Shown piece after piece: positions 6,566-15,010 of a DNA stretch of 37,469 bases (position 1 is its first letter; each line of letters begins with the position of its first letter). The DNA is from Planctomycetia bacterium (GTDB lineage Bacteria; Planctomycetota; Planctomycetia; Pirellulales; UBA1268), in contig JAIOPD010000002.1 of the NCBI GenBank assembly GCA_021414115.1, forward strand, positions 1 through 37,469, in the 5' to 3' direction. The notes under the pieces were generated by a model that had not been told where the DNA came from, searched no databases, and worked only from the letters and a program-made list of their open reading frames with translations. The position numbers and the translations under genes were made by a program.

Positions 6566-8026
6566 CTATTCGACGGGGCAGCTCGCCCCGAAATAGCCGT
6601 GGCGGTCGATGTGGGTGGCCACCTCGGGCGAGACGAGCTCTCGCCACGACGGGTCACCCGAACAGATGCGGGATCGCACCTCTTCGCTGGAATACGTTCG
6701 CAGCGTGGCGGGATCGCAGACGAGGCCGAGGATCAGGCCGTTGACCCGTAGGTGCTCGAGCAGATGCGAGAGATGGGGCGCCACCTTCAGGGTCTCGGCG
6801 GTCACGATCGTGCCGGTGATCACGTCACGGGTCGGGTAGACGTAGAGCCGTACGCCGTGGGTGAACAGCCGGCCGAAGGCCTCGAGGATTCCACCGTCGA
6901 GCGACTTGTAGTGGCTCTCGTTGAAGAGTTCCCGGAGCAGCGGCACGCCGAGCACGAGCCCCGTCGCCTCGACGCGGCGGTCGGCGAGATACTCGCCGAG
7001 CGAGTGAAAGGCGCCGATGTCGCTCACGAGCACCATCTTGCCGGCCGCGGTGATCAGGTCGACCCGGGCCAGGAAATCCGAATCCTCGGCGTTCCCCCGG
7101 TCGCGGAGGTTGTTCATGGTGATTTCCATGATCTCGCAGACCTCGTCCGGCTCATTCGCCGGATGATGGCCCGCACGCGGCGCCCCGTGGCCCGCCTCGA
7201 AGGCCGCGCGGGCTTTGGCCAGCATCTCGAGGTTGAGGCTCGTCACCGGGGCGAAGCGTCCTCGTTCCACGAGCACTCGCTTTCGTCGGATCGATTCCGA
7301 CGCCAGCAGGGGCGTGCCGTGGACGTCGAAGAGCAGGGCGGGCGTGTAGCCGATGCGGACGAGGTGCAGGCCGAGGAGCCGCTCGTCGACGTCCTTGAAG
7401 GCGGGGCCCGCGGCCCGTACCCAGTCGATCTCGAGGCGGTTGCGGCCGATGTGCTCCAGGAGCGTTTCGAGCAATGCGCGGGGCTGTCGCCAGTGGGCGA
7501 AGGCGGCATGCACGAGGTTGACGCCGAGGCGGCCGAGGGCGTCGGCCTGCAATGCGTTGCTCGTATCGAGAAGCCGCACATGCAGGATCACGTCGCTGGC
7601 GGCCGCGTGGATGGCATGCTGGAAACGGATGGCCATCCAGGCATGGCATTCGTTGCCGCCGGCGAACGACCTCGCCGCCGCGGTGTCGGCGAGCGCGAAA
7701 AACCGTGTGCGGTCGCCCCGCGTGGGGTCGAGCCGCTCGTGCATCAGGCCGTATTCGTGGTCGAGCATCCGCTCGACCCGTTCGCGGGACACATACCTGG
7801 TCGTCTTGCCGTAGATCGCGTCGCTGACGGTCATGTCGTAGGCAGAGATCGTCTTGGCGACGGTGCCAGCCGCGCCGCCGGCCGCGAAGAACCAGCGGGC
7901 CACCTCCTGGCCGGCGCCGATCTCCGAGAAGCTGCCGTAGATGGAGTCGTCGAGGTTGATGGCCAAGGCGCGCTGGGCTGTGGGGTCGATGGCCAGCGAA
8001 GGGGCGGGCATGGTCATGTCGGACAT
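6566..8026 (-). CDS. Conserved protein of unassigned function (486 aa)
   Basis: A 486-residue soluble protein. The block INLDDSIYGSFSEIGAGQEV followed by ARWFFAAGGAAGTVAKTISA and YDMTVSDAIYG near the N-terminus is a signature I recall from a widespread family found in planctomycetes, cyanobacteria and others. Automated annotations of it vary, including enzyme and receptor names that I do not consider supported. Other strongly constrained stretches are GDRTRFFALADTAAARSF, ECHAWMAIRFQ, VERGRFAPVTSLNLEML and EITMNNLRDRG. No signal peptide, membrane helix or nucleotide-binding P-loop is visible, so it is probably cytosolic. The methyltransferase-fold gene follows 26 bases downstream, suggesting co-expression. 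It is divergent from the second H1-like gene. Confidence 0.75.
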   Translation of the reverse strand: MSDMTMPAPSLAIDPTAQRALAINLDDSIYGSFSEIGAGQEVARWFFAAGGAAGTVAKTISAYDMTVSDAIYGKTTRYVSRERVERMLDHEYGLMHERLDPTRGDRTRFFALADTAAARSFAGGNECHAWMAIRFQHAIHAAASDVILHVRLLDTSNALQADALGRLGVNLVHAAFAHWRQPRALLETLLEHIGRNRLEIDWVRAAGPAFKDVDERLLGLHLVRIGYTPALLFDVHGTPLLASESIRRKRVLVERGRFAPVTSLNLEMLAKARAAFEAGHGAPRAGHHPANEPDEVCEIMEITMNNLRDRGNAEDSDFLARVDLITAAGKMVLVSDIGAFHSLGEYLADRRVEATGLVLGVPLLRELFNESHYKSLDGGILEAFGRLFTHGVRLYVYPTRDVITGTIVTAETLKVAPHLSHLLEHLRVNGLILGLVCDPATLRTYSSEEVRSRICSGDPSWRELVSPEVATHIDRHGYFGASCPVE

Positions 8027-8067
8027 GGGAAGGCTGGGCTCCGGCGGGTGCGGTGGTCGGATTGCTT

Positions 8068-8097
8068 TTGACTCTTTTCCGCCTTGGTCCCTATTCT
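8068..8097 (+). promoter_or_regulatory. Candidate sigma-70-type promoter for the H1-like gene
   Basis: TTGACT (8068-8073) and TATTCT (8092-8097) are separated by 18 bases and lie about 60 bases before the ATG at 8158. The same CTATTCTT hexamer context recurs at 8917-8924, about 55 bases before preT, although without a clear -35 box. Confidence 0.5.
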
Positions 8098-8157
8098 TGG
8101 CCGTCCGGAGTCTGCTGCCTATCCGTCTGCTCCAGTTTTCACAAAAGGATTTTCCTC

Positions 8158-8751
8158 ATGGCCAAGTCGCGTTCGCAACGCTCCCCGCTCGATCAGGTCG
8201 GCTCGCTCCTTACGGCGGGCGAAAAGAGGGTGCTGCAGGCAAGCACGGAGTCGGCGATCGCGAAGGCGACCAGGCAGGAGCTCGTGACGGCGATGGCACA
8301 CGCCCGGACGCTCCGCGACAAGTGGCGTGATCTGCACGCCAAGCAGTCGCGGACCACGAAGCGGTCTGACGCGGCCGGAAGTGCCGTCAACCAGCGGACC
8401 CGCGACAAGCATGACGTGTTCGCCGACGCCGTGAAGCGGCTGGAAGCCCGGCTCGCCACGTCCTCCGACGGGGCTCGTCCGACGGCGAAGGCGAAGCCGT
8501 CCGTGGCGGTCAAGCCTACGGCCGCGAAGCCTGTCGCGACGGCCAAAACCGCGGTGGTAAAGCCTGCCGCGGTGAAGCCCGCGGTCGTCAAGTCCGCGGT
8601 GAAGTCGGCCAAGCCAGTCTCCAAACCCGCCGTGAAGGCGACCTTTAAAGTGGCCAAGCCCAAGCTCGGTGCGGCGAAGGCCCGCCGCGTGGGCCATGTC
8701 ATGGCGAGCAACAAGCGATCGCAGGCCCGCCGCGACGGCCGGTCGCGCTAA
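8158..8751 (+). CDS. Histone-H1-like Lys/Ala/Pro-rich protein
   Basis: A 197-residue basic protein. The start at 8158 is supported by AAAGGA nine bases upstream and the conventional MAKSRSQ beginning; the frame is open further upstream but without a site. Residues 1-100 are predicted helical (LLTAGEKRVLQASTESAIAKATRQ, ARTLRDKWRDLHAKQSRT). From about residue 105 the chain is a degenerate repeat of K-P-x-A-x-K-P units (AVKPTAAKPVATAKTAVVKP), then a basic end (MASNKRSQARRDGRSR). This architecture resembles planctomycete histone-H1-like nucleoid proteins, and DNA binding is the likely role by composition. A candidate promoter is visible upstream. It is separate from the acidic-headed tailed protein at 4987 and shares only the tail style. 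Confidence 0.8.
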   Translation: MAKSRSQRSPLDQVGSLLTAGEKRVLQASTESAIAKATRQELVTAMAHARTLRDKWRDLHAKQSRTTKRSDAAGSAVNQRTRDKHDVFADAVKRLEARLATSSDGARPTAKAKPSVAVKPTAAKPVATAKTAVVKPAAVKPAVVKSAVKSAKPVSKPAVKATFKVAKPKLGAAKARRVGHVMASNKRSQARRDGRSR

Positions 8752-8976
8752 AGACGACCAGTCGTTATCGTTTTGCCGCATCAGAACGGGTAGGCAGAGG
8801 GGGTCGGCGAACGCTCGACGAGCGTCGGCGATCTTGCCGCCGCGAGGCGACTTTTGCCGCCCCCGAGCCGGCGACGGTCCGCAGCGGCTGTCATTTCCGT
8901 GACGGCGGTCCCCGGCCTATTCTTACGGATCGTCCATCACTGCGGCAGGGCGAGCCGAAAGGAACCGGAACTGACC

Positions 8977-10425
8977 ATGCCGATCCAGCCCCTGATCGAC
9001 GCTGCGACCGCCGCCGAGACCATGGCGGACGTCAAGCCGCCGCTCGCGGCCCAGGAAGCGCGGGTCGAGGCCAGCCGCTGCCTGTTCTGCTTCGACGCCC
9101 CCTGCATCATGGCCTGCCCCACGGGCATCGACGTTCCCACGTTCATTCGCAAGATCACGACCGACAACGTCGTCGGGGCCGCCCGCACGATCCTCGAGGC
9201 CAACGTGCTCGGCGCGAGTTGTGCCCGCGTCTGTCCCACGCAGATGCTCTGCGAGGGAGCCTGTGTGATGCTCGACCTGGAGAAGGACCCGATCCAGATC
9301 GGACGGCTCCAGCGATTCGCGACGGATCACGTGGCGGCGAACCGGATCGACGTGCTGACGGCGCCGCAGATCAAGGACGCGGGCCGAGTGGCGGTGCTGG
9401 GAGCCGGACCGGCGGGCCTCGGCTGTGCCGCAGAACTTGCCCGACTCGGCTATGCCGTCACCGTCTACGACAGGAAGCCCGCCGGTGGCGGCCTGAACAC
9501 CTACGGCATCGCCGTCTACAAGATGCGGCCGGAGGTGAGCCTCGACGAGGTGCGGATGATCGAGCGGCTCGGCGTCGAGTTCCGCTACGGCGTCGAAGTC
9601 GGTCGCGACGTGCAGTGTGCCGACCTCGCCCGCGACTGCGACGCGATCTTCATCGGCATCGGCCTCGGCGGCGCGAATCGGCTGGGCATTCCCGGTGAGG
9701 ATCTGCCCGAGGTGGTCGACGCACTCGAGTTCATCGACTGGATCCACACCCGACCGCTGGAACAGGTGCCGGTCGGCCGCCGCGTGGCCGTGCTCGGCTG
9801 CGGCAACACCGCCATCGACGCGGTCACCCAGGCGAAGCGGCTGGGGGCCGAAGAGGCCACGATCATCTATCGCCGCGGTCCGGCCGAGATGTCGGCCTAT
9901 GCGTTTGAATACGACCTCGCCAAGATGGACGGAGCCACCTTTCTCTTCGACACCATGCCCGTCGAGGTGCTGGCGGCCGACGGCCACGTTTCCGCGCTCA
10001 GACTCGCCCGCACGGTCGTGCGTGACGGCCGCGTCGAGGTCGTGCCCGGCAGCGAATGGACGCAGCCGTGCGATCTCGTGCTCAAGGCCGTGGGCCAGGA
10101 AAAGCAGGTGAGGCTGCTCGAACGGCTCTTCCCGGGGCTGAAGCTCGACCGTCAGGGCCGGGTGGAGCACGATCCCGCGACGATGCGGACAAGCCTGTCG
10201 ACGGTGTTCGTTGGTGGCGACGCCGCCAACGGCGGCCGCGAGGTGGTCAACGCTGTCGCGGAGGGCAAGAAGGCCGCGCGGGGCATCCATGCCATGCTGA
10301 CCGGCAAGGCGGTGACGGGGCCCGTGCAGCCGTCGCGACACGGCACGGCCGACGGTGCCACTGGTTCCGGATTCAACCATCCGATCCGCGTCCACGAACT
10401 CGAGGCCGCCCTGACAAAGGGCTGA
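8977..10425 (+). CDS. preT: NAD-dependent dihydropyrimidine dehydrogenase subunit PreT
   Basis: The FAD/NAD(P)H-binding, iron-sulfur subunit of bacterial dihydropyrimidine dehydrogenase passes electrons between NAD(H) and the PreA subunit for reversible uracil/thymine reduction. The N-terminus has the two Cys clusters of the glutamate synthase small-subunit-like family, CLFCFDAPCIMACP (about residues 32-45) and CARVCPTQMLCEGACV (about 78-93). FAD-binding VAVLGAGPAGLGCAAELARLG follows near residue 140, YDRKPAGGGLNTYGI near 170, and a second Rossmann motif AVLGCGNTAIDA near 273. FVGGDAANGGREVVNAVAEGKKAARGI closes the FAD site. The ATG at 8977 is chosen because the conserved sequence begins there; the frame is open upstream. 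The length of 482 residues is somewhat longer than E. coli PreT (about 412). preA follows 13 bases later. Confidence 0.93.
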   Translation: MPIQPLIDAATAAETMADVKPPLAAQEARVEASRCLFCFDAPCIMACPTGIDVPTFIRKITTDNVVGAARTILEANVLGASCARVCPTQMLCEGACVMLDLEKDPIQIGRLQRFATDHVAANRIDVLTAPQIKDAGRVAVLGAGPAGLGCAAELARLGYAVTVYDRKPAGGGLNTYGIAVYKMRPEVSLDEVRMIERLGVEFRYGVEVGRDVQCADLARDCDAIFIGIGLGGANRLGIPGEDLPEVVDALEFIDWIHTRPLEQVPVGRRVAVLGCGNTAIDAVTQAKRLGAEEATIIYRRGPAEMSAYAFEYDLAKMDGATFLFDTMPVEVLAADGHVSALRLARTVVRDGRVEVVPGSEWTQPCDLVLKAVGQEKQVRLLERLFPGLKLDRQGRVEHDPATMRTSLSTVFVGGDAANGGREVVNAVAEGKKAARGIHAMLTGKAVTGPVQPSRHGTADGATGSGFNHPIRVHELEAALTKG

Positions 10426-10438
10426 CGATCAACCGACC

Positions 10439-11749
10439 ATGGCAGACCTCTCCATCGACTTCGCCGGCATCAAAAGCCCCAACCCGTTCTGGGTGGCGAG
10501 CGGACCGCCGTCCAACACCGCGTATCAAGCCCACCGCGCCTTCGAGGCCGGCTGGGGAGGCGTGGTCTGGAAGACAATCGGTGAGCCGATCGTGAACGTG
10601 TCGAGCCGCTATTCGGGACTGACGCTCGGCGGGATGCGGCTGGCCGGATTCAACAACATCGAACTCATCAGCGACCGCTCGCCGGAGACCAACTTTCGCG
10701 AGATCGCCGACGTCAAGAAACGCTGGCCGAAGCACGCCGTGATCGCCTCGCTGATGGTCGACACCCGAGAGCGGTGGCATGAGTTCGTGACGCGGTCGGC
10801 CGACTGCGGCGCCGACGGCATCGAGCTCAACTTCGGCTGCCCGCACGGCATGTGCGAACGGGGCATGGGCTCGGCCGTGGGTCAGAATCCGGACGTCGCC
10901 GAGACGATCGTCGGCTGGGTGATGGAGAAGGCGACGATCCCCGTGATCGTGAAGCTCACCCCCAACATCACCAACGTGGTCTACGCGGCGCGGGCGGCGA
11001 AGAAGGCCGGCGCCCACGCGATCTCGCTGATCAACACGATCAACAGCATCACCAACGTCAATCTCGACACGCTCGTGCCCGAGCCGTTCGTGGCGGGCAG
11101 GAGTTCGCACGGCGGCTACTGCGGTCCGGCGGTGAAGCCGATCGCGCTCAACATGGTGCACGCCTGCGCGGCCGACCCACAGGTGGGCCTGCCGATCTCG
11201 GGGATCGGCGGCATCGGCACCTGGCGGGACGCCGCCGAGTTCGTCGCCCTCGGCTCGACGAGCCTGCAGGTCTGCACGGCGATCATGCACCATGGATTCC
11301 GGATCGTGGAGGACATGACGGACGGCCTCTCGGCCTACCTCGACTCCAAGGGCATGCGATCGCTCGCCGAGCTCCGGGGTCGGGCCGTGCCGCAGGTCGG
11401 GAACTGGCAGCAGCTCGACCTGCACTACAAGCGGGTCGCCCGGATCGACTACGAGAAGTGCATCGGCTGCAACCTCTGCCACATCGCCTGCGAGGACGGG
11501 GCGCACCAGTGCATCGATCTCGTCGACGCGGCGCCGTACGGCCTCGGCCCCGGCCGTGTGCCGGGCAAGCCGGTGCCCAAGGTCCGTGAGAACGACTGCG
11601 TGGGCTGCAACCTCTGCTCGATCGTCTGCCCGGTGGACGGCTGCATCACGATGACGCCCGTTGACACGGGCCGCCCACCCATGACATGGCACGACTACCA
11701 GGCCGGCCTCGCCGCCGGCACGATCCAGCCGATCCTCCCTCACCCCTGA
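10439..11749 (+). CDS. preA: NAD-dependent dihydropyrimidine dehydrogenase subunit PreA
   Basis: The FMN-binding catalytic subunit that reduces (or oxidises) the pyrimidine ring. The first 300 residues form a dihydroorotate-dehydrogenase-like barrel: IKSPNPFWVASGPPSNT, the active-site loop ELNFGCPHGMCERGMG with its catalytic Cys, VKLTPNITNV, INTINSI and the FMN phosphate segment SGIGGIGTWRDAAEF. The C-terminus carries two 4Fe-4S ferredoxin motifs, CIGCNLCHIACEDGAHQC (about residues 341-358) and CVGCNLCSIVCPVDGC (about 387-402). The length of 436 residues fits the family. It is 13 bases downstream of preT, almost certainly the same operon and complex. No hydantoinase or beta-ureidopropionase gene is adjacent, so the rest of the pyrimidine degradation pathway must lie elsewhere or be absent. 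Confidence 0.95.
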   Translation: MADLSIDFAGIKSPNPFWVASGPPSNTAYQAHRAFEAGWGGVVWKTIGEPIVNVSSRYSGLTLGGMRLAGFNNIELISDRSPETNFREIADVKKRWPKHAVIASLMVDTRERWHEFVTRSADCGADGIELNFGCPHGMCERGMGSAVGQNPDVAETIVGWVMEKATIPVIVKLTPNITNVVYAARAAKKAGAHAISLINTINSITNVNLDTLVPEPFVAGRSSHGGYCGPAVKPIALNMVHACAADPQVGLPISGIGGIGTWRDAAEFVALGSTSLQVCTAIMHHGFRIVEDMTDGLSAYLDSKGMRSLAELRGRAVPQVGNWQQLDLHYKRVARIDYEKCIGCNLCHIACEDGAHQCIDLVDAAPYGLGPGRVPGKPVPKVRENDCVGCNLCSIVCPVDGCITMTPVDTGRPPMTWHDYQAGLAAGTIQPILPHP

Positions 11750-11765
11750 CGCCGAAGGAGCCTCG

Positions 11766-12701
11766 ATGCTCACCCGCCGTTTTCGTCATGCCTTTACGCT
11801 CGTTGAACTGCTCGTGGTGATCGCGATCATCGCCACGCTCATCGGGCTGCTGCTCCCGGCCGTCCAGTCGGTTCGCGAGGCGGCCCGTCGCACGCAGTGC
11901 GCCAGCCAGATGAAACAGGTCGGGCTGGCCGTCCTGCTGGCGCACGACGTCAAACGGCTTTATCCGATGGGCCGTGACAGCCGCGACCCGTTCGGCCAGT
12001 CGTGGTCGTTTCGCGTCCTGCCGATGATGGAGCAATCATCGGTTTACGATGCGCTGTATGCAGACCGGGCGGTCCCCAAGACGGTGCCGATGTGGGACGA
12101 CCGAAACGCCACCGCCATGCGCACGCCGGTGCCGACGTTCTTCTGCCCGAGCCGCCGGGCGCCCGTAGCCGATCGCAACTTCGACAACAACGATCAGCCA
12201 CCGGTGAAGGAGGGCGTCGGGGCCGGAGGAGACTACGCGGCGAACGCGGGCACGTACTACAACTACTCGACGGGCACCGCCCCCCTCGACCCGCGACGGG
12301 CCGGACCGATGTTCACGCTCTCCAGGATCCGGTCTGCTCAGGTCAGCGACGGTCTCTCGAAGACGTTCGCCGTCGGGGAGCGGCACATCCCCAGGATCGA
12401 TTCCTCGACGGTGGCGGCCAACATGGTGGATCACGCCCAGGGCGACACCACGTTCTTCGCCTCCGACAACCCGTTCACGGTGTTCCGCGACCCGGCCAAC
12501 GGCCTGGCCGCCGGGCCGGCTGACACGAACCGGCGGAAGTACGGCAGTGCCCATCCCGGCATCTCGCAGTTCACCTTCCTCGACGGCCACGTGGAGTCGA
12601 TCGAGATCGACATCGACACCACCATTCTCCGCTGGTACTGCGCGATCGGCGATGGCAACGACCCGACCACGGCCGCCGACGCGGACGACGGCGACAGCTG
12701 A
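11766..12701 (+). CDS. DUF1559 domain prepilin-like protein
   Basis: A 311-residue member of the DUF1559 family, which is hugely expanded in planctomycetes. AAGGAG lies seven bases before the ATG. The N-terminus is a type IV prepilin leader: basic LTRRFRHA, then FTLVELLVVIAIIATLIGLLLPAVQSVREAARR, where cleavage before Phe and N-methylation would occur. The DUF1559 core follows, with the typical SQMKQVGLAVLLAHDV segment, the disulfide-type region FFCPSRRAP, the DYAANAGTY segment, and the terminal HPGISQFTFLDGHVESIEIDID block (the family's H-x9-DG motif). It is probably exported and retained at the membrane as a pseudopilin-like surface or periplasmic component. It follows preA by 16 bases, so it may read through from that operon, though a functional link is not evident. 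Confidence 0.92.
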   Translation: MLTRRFRHAFTLVELLVVIAIIATLIGLLLPAVQSVREAARRTQCASQMKQVGLAVLLAHDVKRLYPMGRDSRDPFGQSWSFRVLPMMEQSSVYDALYADRAVPKTVPMWDDRNATAMRTPVPTFFCPSRRAPVADRNFDNNDQPPVKEGVGAGGDYAANAGTYYNYSTGTAPLDPRRAGPMFTLSRIRSAQVSDGLSKTFAVGERHIPRIDSSTVAANMVDHAQGDTTFFASDNPFTVFRDPANGLAAGPADTNRRKYGSAHPGISQFTFLDGHVESIEIDIDTTILRWYCAIGDGNDPTTAADADDGDS

Positions 12702-12761
12702 CCCACGCGTGGAGGCAGGCCAGCCGCATCCGAGGAGTCCAGGGGATGAAAGCCGGACACG

Positions 12762-14051
12762 TCAGCCGATCCATCCCCGAAACAGCCTGCGGAGCGGGCC
12801 GAGCGGGGTCAGGCGGATGTCACCGACGCCGATCCCTGTTCGGGGGCCCCGCGGAACCTGATTGGGTGACAGGTGGAAGTGCAGGATGGATGGCTTAGCG
12901 GGCTGCAGCGACACCACCCCTCGGAAGGTGCTGACCCAGTAATCACGCTCCTGCAGCGGCGCGTCGAGCCGGGCCCGAACCAGCTCCCCGTTACAGTGCA
13001 GGCAGAGGCCGTGCAGCGCCGCGCGGTCGGCATGGGCGACGACCAGCCGCAAGTCCGCGCAGCCGCGACGCGTGAAGGGCAGCAACAGACGTGGCCTTGG
13101 GTTGGCCCGCGCCCAGCGGATACCGTCTTGCGGTGTGTCTTCCCAGTCCAGCGCGCAATCGGATGCGGACTGCCGCAGCACGGCTGCCCGCTTCAGCGGG
13201 CGGACCTCGGCTCTCATCAGACCCTTGCGTGCGAGGCTCTGCCTGGCCAGTTCGCCGGGAGGAAAGCGGTCATAGTCTTGATGACGCACGATCATGAAGC
13301 TGCCCACACGGCGCGCGTCGTCCACGATCCGGCGAACCGTCTCGGCATGTTCGTTCGAGGCAAGGGACGCCAGCATGTGGCGTTGCTCGTTCGACTCCTG
13401 GTCAAGGTAGCTCAGGTACCTGTGCCCGGCCGCGAACTTGTGCACCGAGATCAGCCCAGTCGAGGCGAAGCCCATCCCCGCCCGAGCCGCCCGCAGCACA
13501 AACTCGGCGTCCACTGGGGCCGTGATCTGCATCGGCAGACGCCAGCCACCGATCCTGTCGCAGACGGAACGGCGGTGGGCGAAAGAACTGGGTGGGAAAA
13601 AATGGATGAGCTTGTCGGCATCGTCCGTGAACAGACCGGTCACCCAACTTCCGGGTATGCCGTTGGGCAGGTGGAAGATCGCGCCCCCGACTGCGAAATC
13701 GACCTGCGGTCGTCTGTTCAGGATGTCGGAGAGGCTCTGCAGGTGGAATGGTTCCCAGACGTCGTCATGCCCCAGATAGGCAATCATCCGCCCGCGTGCT
13801 GCCGCGATTCCCGCGTTGTTGGGGCCGCTCTGGCTGCCCACGCGTTCGGCAAGGTTGATCCAGCGCAGCCGGGCGTCATCGATCGCCCGCACCACATCAG
13901 GCGTCTCGTCGGTGCAATGATCCCCAACCACCAGCAGCTCGAAGTCGTCGAGTTCCTGCCTGAGGACGGATCGGATCGACGGCTCGATATGCCGCCCCCG
14001 TCCGTAGGTTGCCATGACGACCGTAAACAGCGGCCCGTCAGTCGAAGACAT
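12762..14051 (-). CDS. Family 2 glycosyltransferase
   Basis: A GT-A fold glycosyltransferase of family 2, transferring a sugar from a nucleotide donor to an unknown glycan. The N-terminal nucleotide-binding block FTVVMATYGRGRHIEPSIRS, then DFELLVVGDHCTDETPDVV, and the metal-binding acidic segment MIAYLGHDDVW (about residue 95) define the family. The catalytic half continues to about residue 240 (VDAEFVLRAARAG). The C-terminal 190 residues are not the usual GT2 tail and include a beta-rich stretch that may bind the acceptor. I chose ATG 14051, giving 429 residues, because the longer start at 14108 would overlap the preceding gene by 71 bases; with this start the overlap is 14 bases. No transmembrane helix is seen. 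It probably works with the adjacent cupin protein in surface polysaccharide modification. Confidence 0.88.
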   Translation of the reverse strand: MSSTDGPLFTVVMATYGRGRHIEPSIRSVLRQELDDFELLVVGDHCTDETPDVVRAIDDARLRWINLAERVGSQSGPNNAGIAAARGRMIAYLGHDDVWEPFHLQSLSDILNRRPQVDFAVGGAIFHLPNGIPGSWVTGLFTDDADKLIHFFPPSSFAHRRSVCDRIGGWRLPMQITAPVDAEFVLRAARAGMGFASTGLISVHKFAAGHRYLSYLDQESNEQRHMLASLASNEHAETVRRIVDDARRVGSFMIVRHQDYDRFPPGELARQSLARKGLMRAEVRPLKRAAVLRQSASDCALDWEDTPQDGIRWARANPRPRLLLPFTRRGCADLRLVVAHADRAALHGLCLHCNGELVRARLDAPLQERDYWVSTFRGVVSLQPAKPSILHFHLSPNQVPRGPRTGIGVGDIRLTPLGPLRRLFRGWIG

Positions 14052-14562
14052 AGGGAACGCCGGGGTGGCTGACGGAAAGGCGTGCCTTGTCGGGGGCCGA
14101 AGGGTCATACGCGCGGGTGGGCATGTTCACGAACTGCGCATCGTGCGCGCCGATGTTTTGCACGCCGTGCGCCACCAGCGGCGGAATGGTGAGCAGCACT
14201 CGGTTGTCTTCCCCTGCATCCAGCACGTTCAACCGCTGATAGGTGCCGCTTTCGGGCCGCAGGTCATACAGGACGATGCGGAAACGCCCTGCCGTGAAGG
14301 CGAGGCGGTCATGCTGGAGGCGATGAAACACCCAGGCCCGCACCGACCCGGGAACCGCGGTGACGAGATAGACATGCGGGGAAGTGACGCCCTGATCGTA
14401 ATGGGCCGACATCAGCACCGTCAGATCCCCGCGACCGTCGGCATACCGGGTTAGCCGCTGCACCCGCACCCCGTCGATCTGATCGGCCAGCGGAACGTCG
14501 GCAAACGCCCCGGGATCGTCCTGCCAGGGACTGTCGTCCTTGAAATCCTGAAACCCAATCAT
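14038..14562 (-). CDS. dTDP-sugar 3,5-epimerase-like (RmlC-type cupin) protein
   Basis: A 174-residue single-domain protein related to dTDP-4-dehydrorhamnose 3,5-epimerase. Diagnostic segments are SPHVYLVTAVPGSVRAWVFHRLQHDRLAFTAGRFRIVLYDLRPESGTY and IPPLVAHGVQNIGAHDAQFVNMPTRAYDPSAPDK, which follow the RmlC pattern of a G-x-x-R-G-x-H strand, a D-R-x-x-x-x-G turn and the late P-x-x-x-A-H-G-F strand. Compared with the classic enzymes, the usual G-x-x-R-G-x-H-x-Q motif is altered to SVRAWVFHRLQH, so the catalytic His may be shifted and the substrate uncertain. The start at 14562 gives MIGFQDFKDD. Its stop overlaps the glycosyltransferase by 14 bases, indicating coupling. A role in modifying a nucleotide sugar for that transferase is a reasonable inference. 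Confidence 0.75.
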   Translation of the reverse strand: MIGFQDFKDDSPWQDDPGAFADVPLADQIDGVRVQRLTRYADGRGDLTVLMSAHYDQGVTSPHVYLVTAVPGSVRAWVFHRLQHDRLAFTAGRFRIVLYDLRPESGTYQRLNVLDAGEDNRVLLTIPPLVAHGVQNIGAHDAQFVNMPTRAYDPSAPDKARLSVSHPGVPYVFD

Positions 14563-15010
14563 GCTGTCCTCGCATTCGCCTCAGCCGCAGCCCCGAGCAA
14601 CAGGCCTGCGTTCCTACACCGACTGAAGCAGGATAGCCCGGTCGGCGGCTCTGCCGCCAGCGACGAACGCGGGGAGTCATACGGCCCCCACTTCAGCTTC
14701 GGGCAACCGCGGGGAAAACGGACTGCCGTATCGATCGGTTCCGCGCTGCCAACAAGGTCGCCGCCCGTCCACCCGTCGCTCGCACTCCGGGCTTCCTGAG
14801 TGCGATGGGGCACAGGCTCGCGCGTGTCCCGTATGAGCCCTTCACAATGCCTCACCGGGGCACGTTGATCGCTTGATGCGACGTAGCGGCCGTGCGATAC
14901 CCTCCGGCCCCTCGTCACTGCAGATGTGCCGCGGCACGCCACTCACGGTGCTTCTCCTTGCCCAAAAGGCAGTAAACGCCTGAGCCAGGATTTTTAGGGC
15001 ACGACAGTCG
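14563..15010. other. Gene-free intergenic region with repeat and palindromes
   Basis: These 448 bases separate the sugar genes from the end of the large operon; no open frame has a convincing start or composition. The region holds a second copy of a short repeat (14771-14794), a small hairpin GGCGGC-TCT-GCCGCC (14643-14657) and a 12-base perfect palindrome (14926-14937). I looked for a terminator of the operon after 15011 on the minus strand and found only a weak ACGA/TCGT hairpin followed by an A/T-rich stretch. Confidence 0.5.
14771..14794. repeat. Short dispersed repeat, copy 2 (24 bp, inverted relative to copy 1)
   Basis: The reverse complement of 2015-2038 with two mismatches by eye. 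Like copy 1 it is intergenic. Confidence 0.6.

Noticed and set aside
6752-8071. 439-residue plus-strand open frame
   Set aside because: It lies fully antisense to the conserved 486-residue gene, whose conserved motifs support the minus strand.
8923-10395. 490-residue minus-strand open frame opposite preT
   Set aside because: Its composition (His, Arg, Asp rich) is that of an antisense shadow; preT motifs are unmistakable on the plus strand.
10373-11773. 466-residue minus-strand open frame opposite preA
   Set aside because: A shadow of preA, which has complete FMN and ferredoxin motifs.
14926-14937. Perfect 12-bp palindrome GTGCCGCGGCAC as an operator
   Set aside because: Such palindromes are common by chance at this GC content, there is no second copy nearby, and it is downstream of, not before, a gene start.
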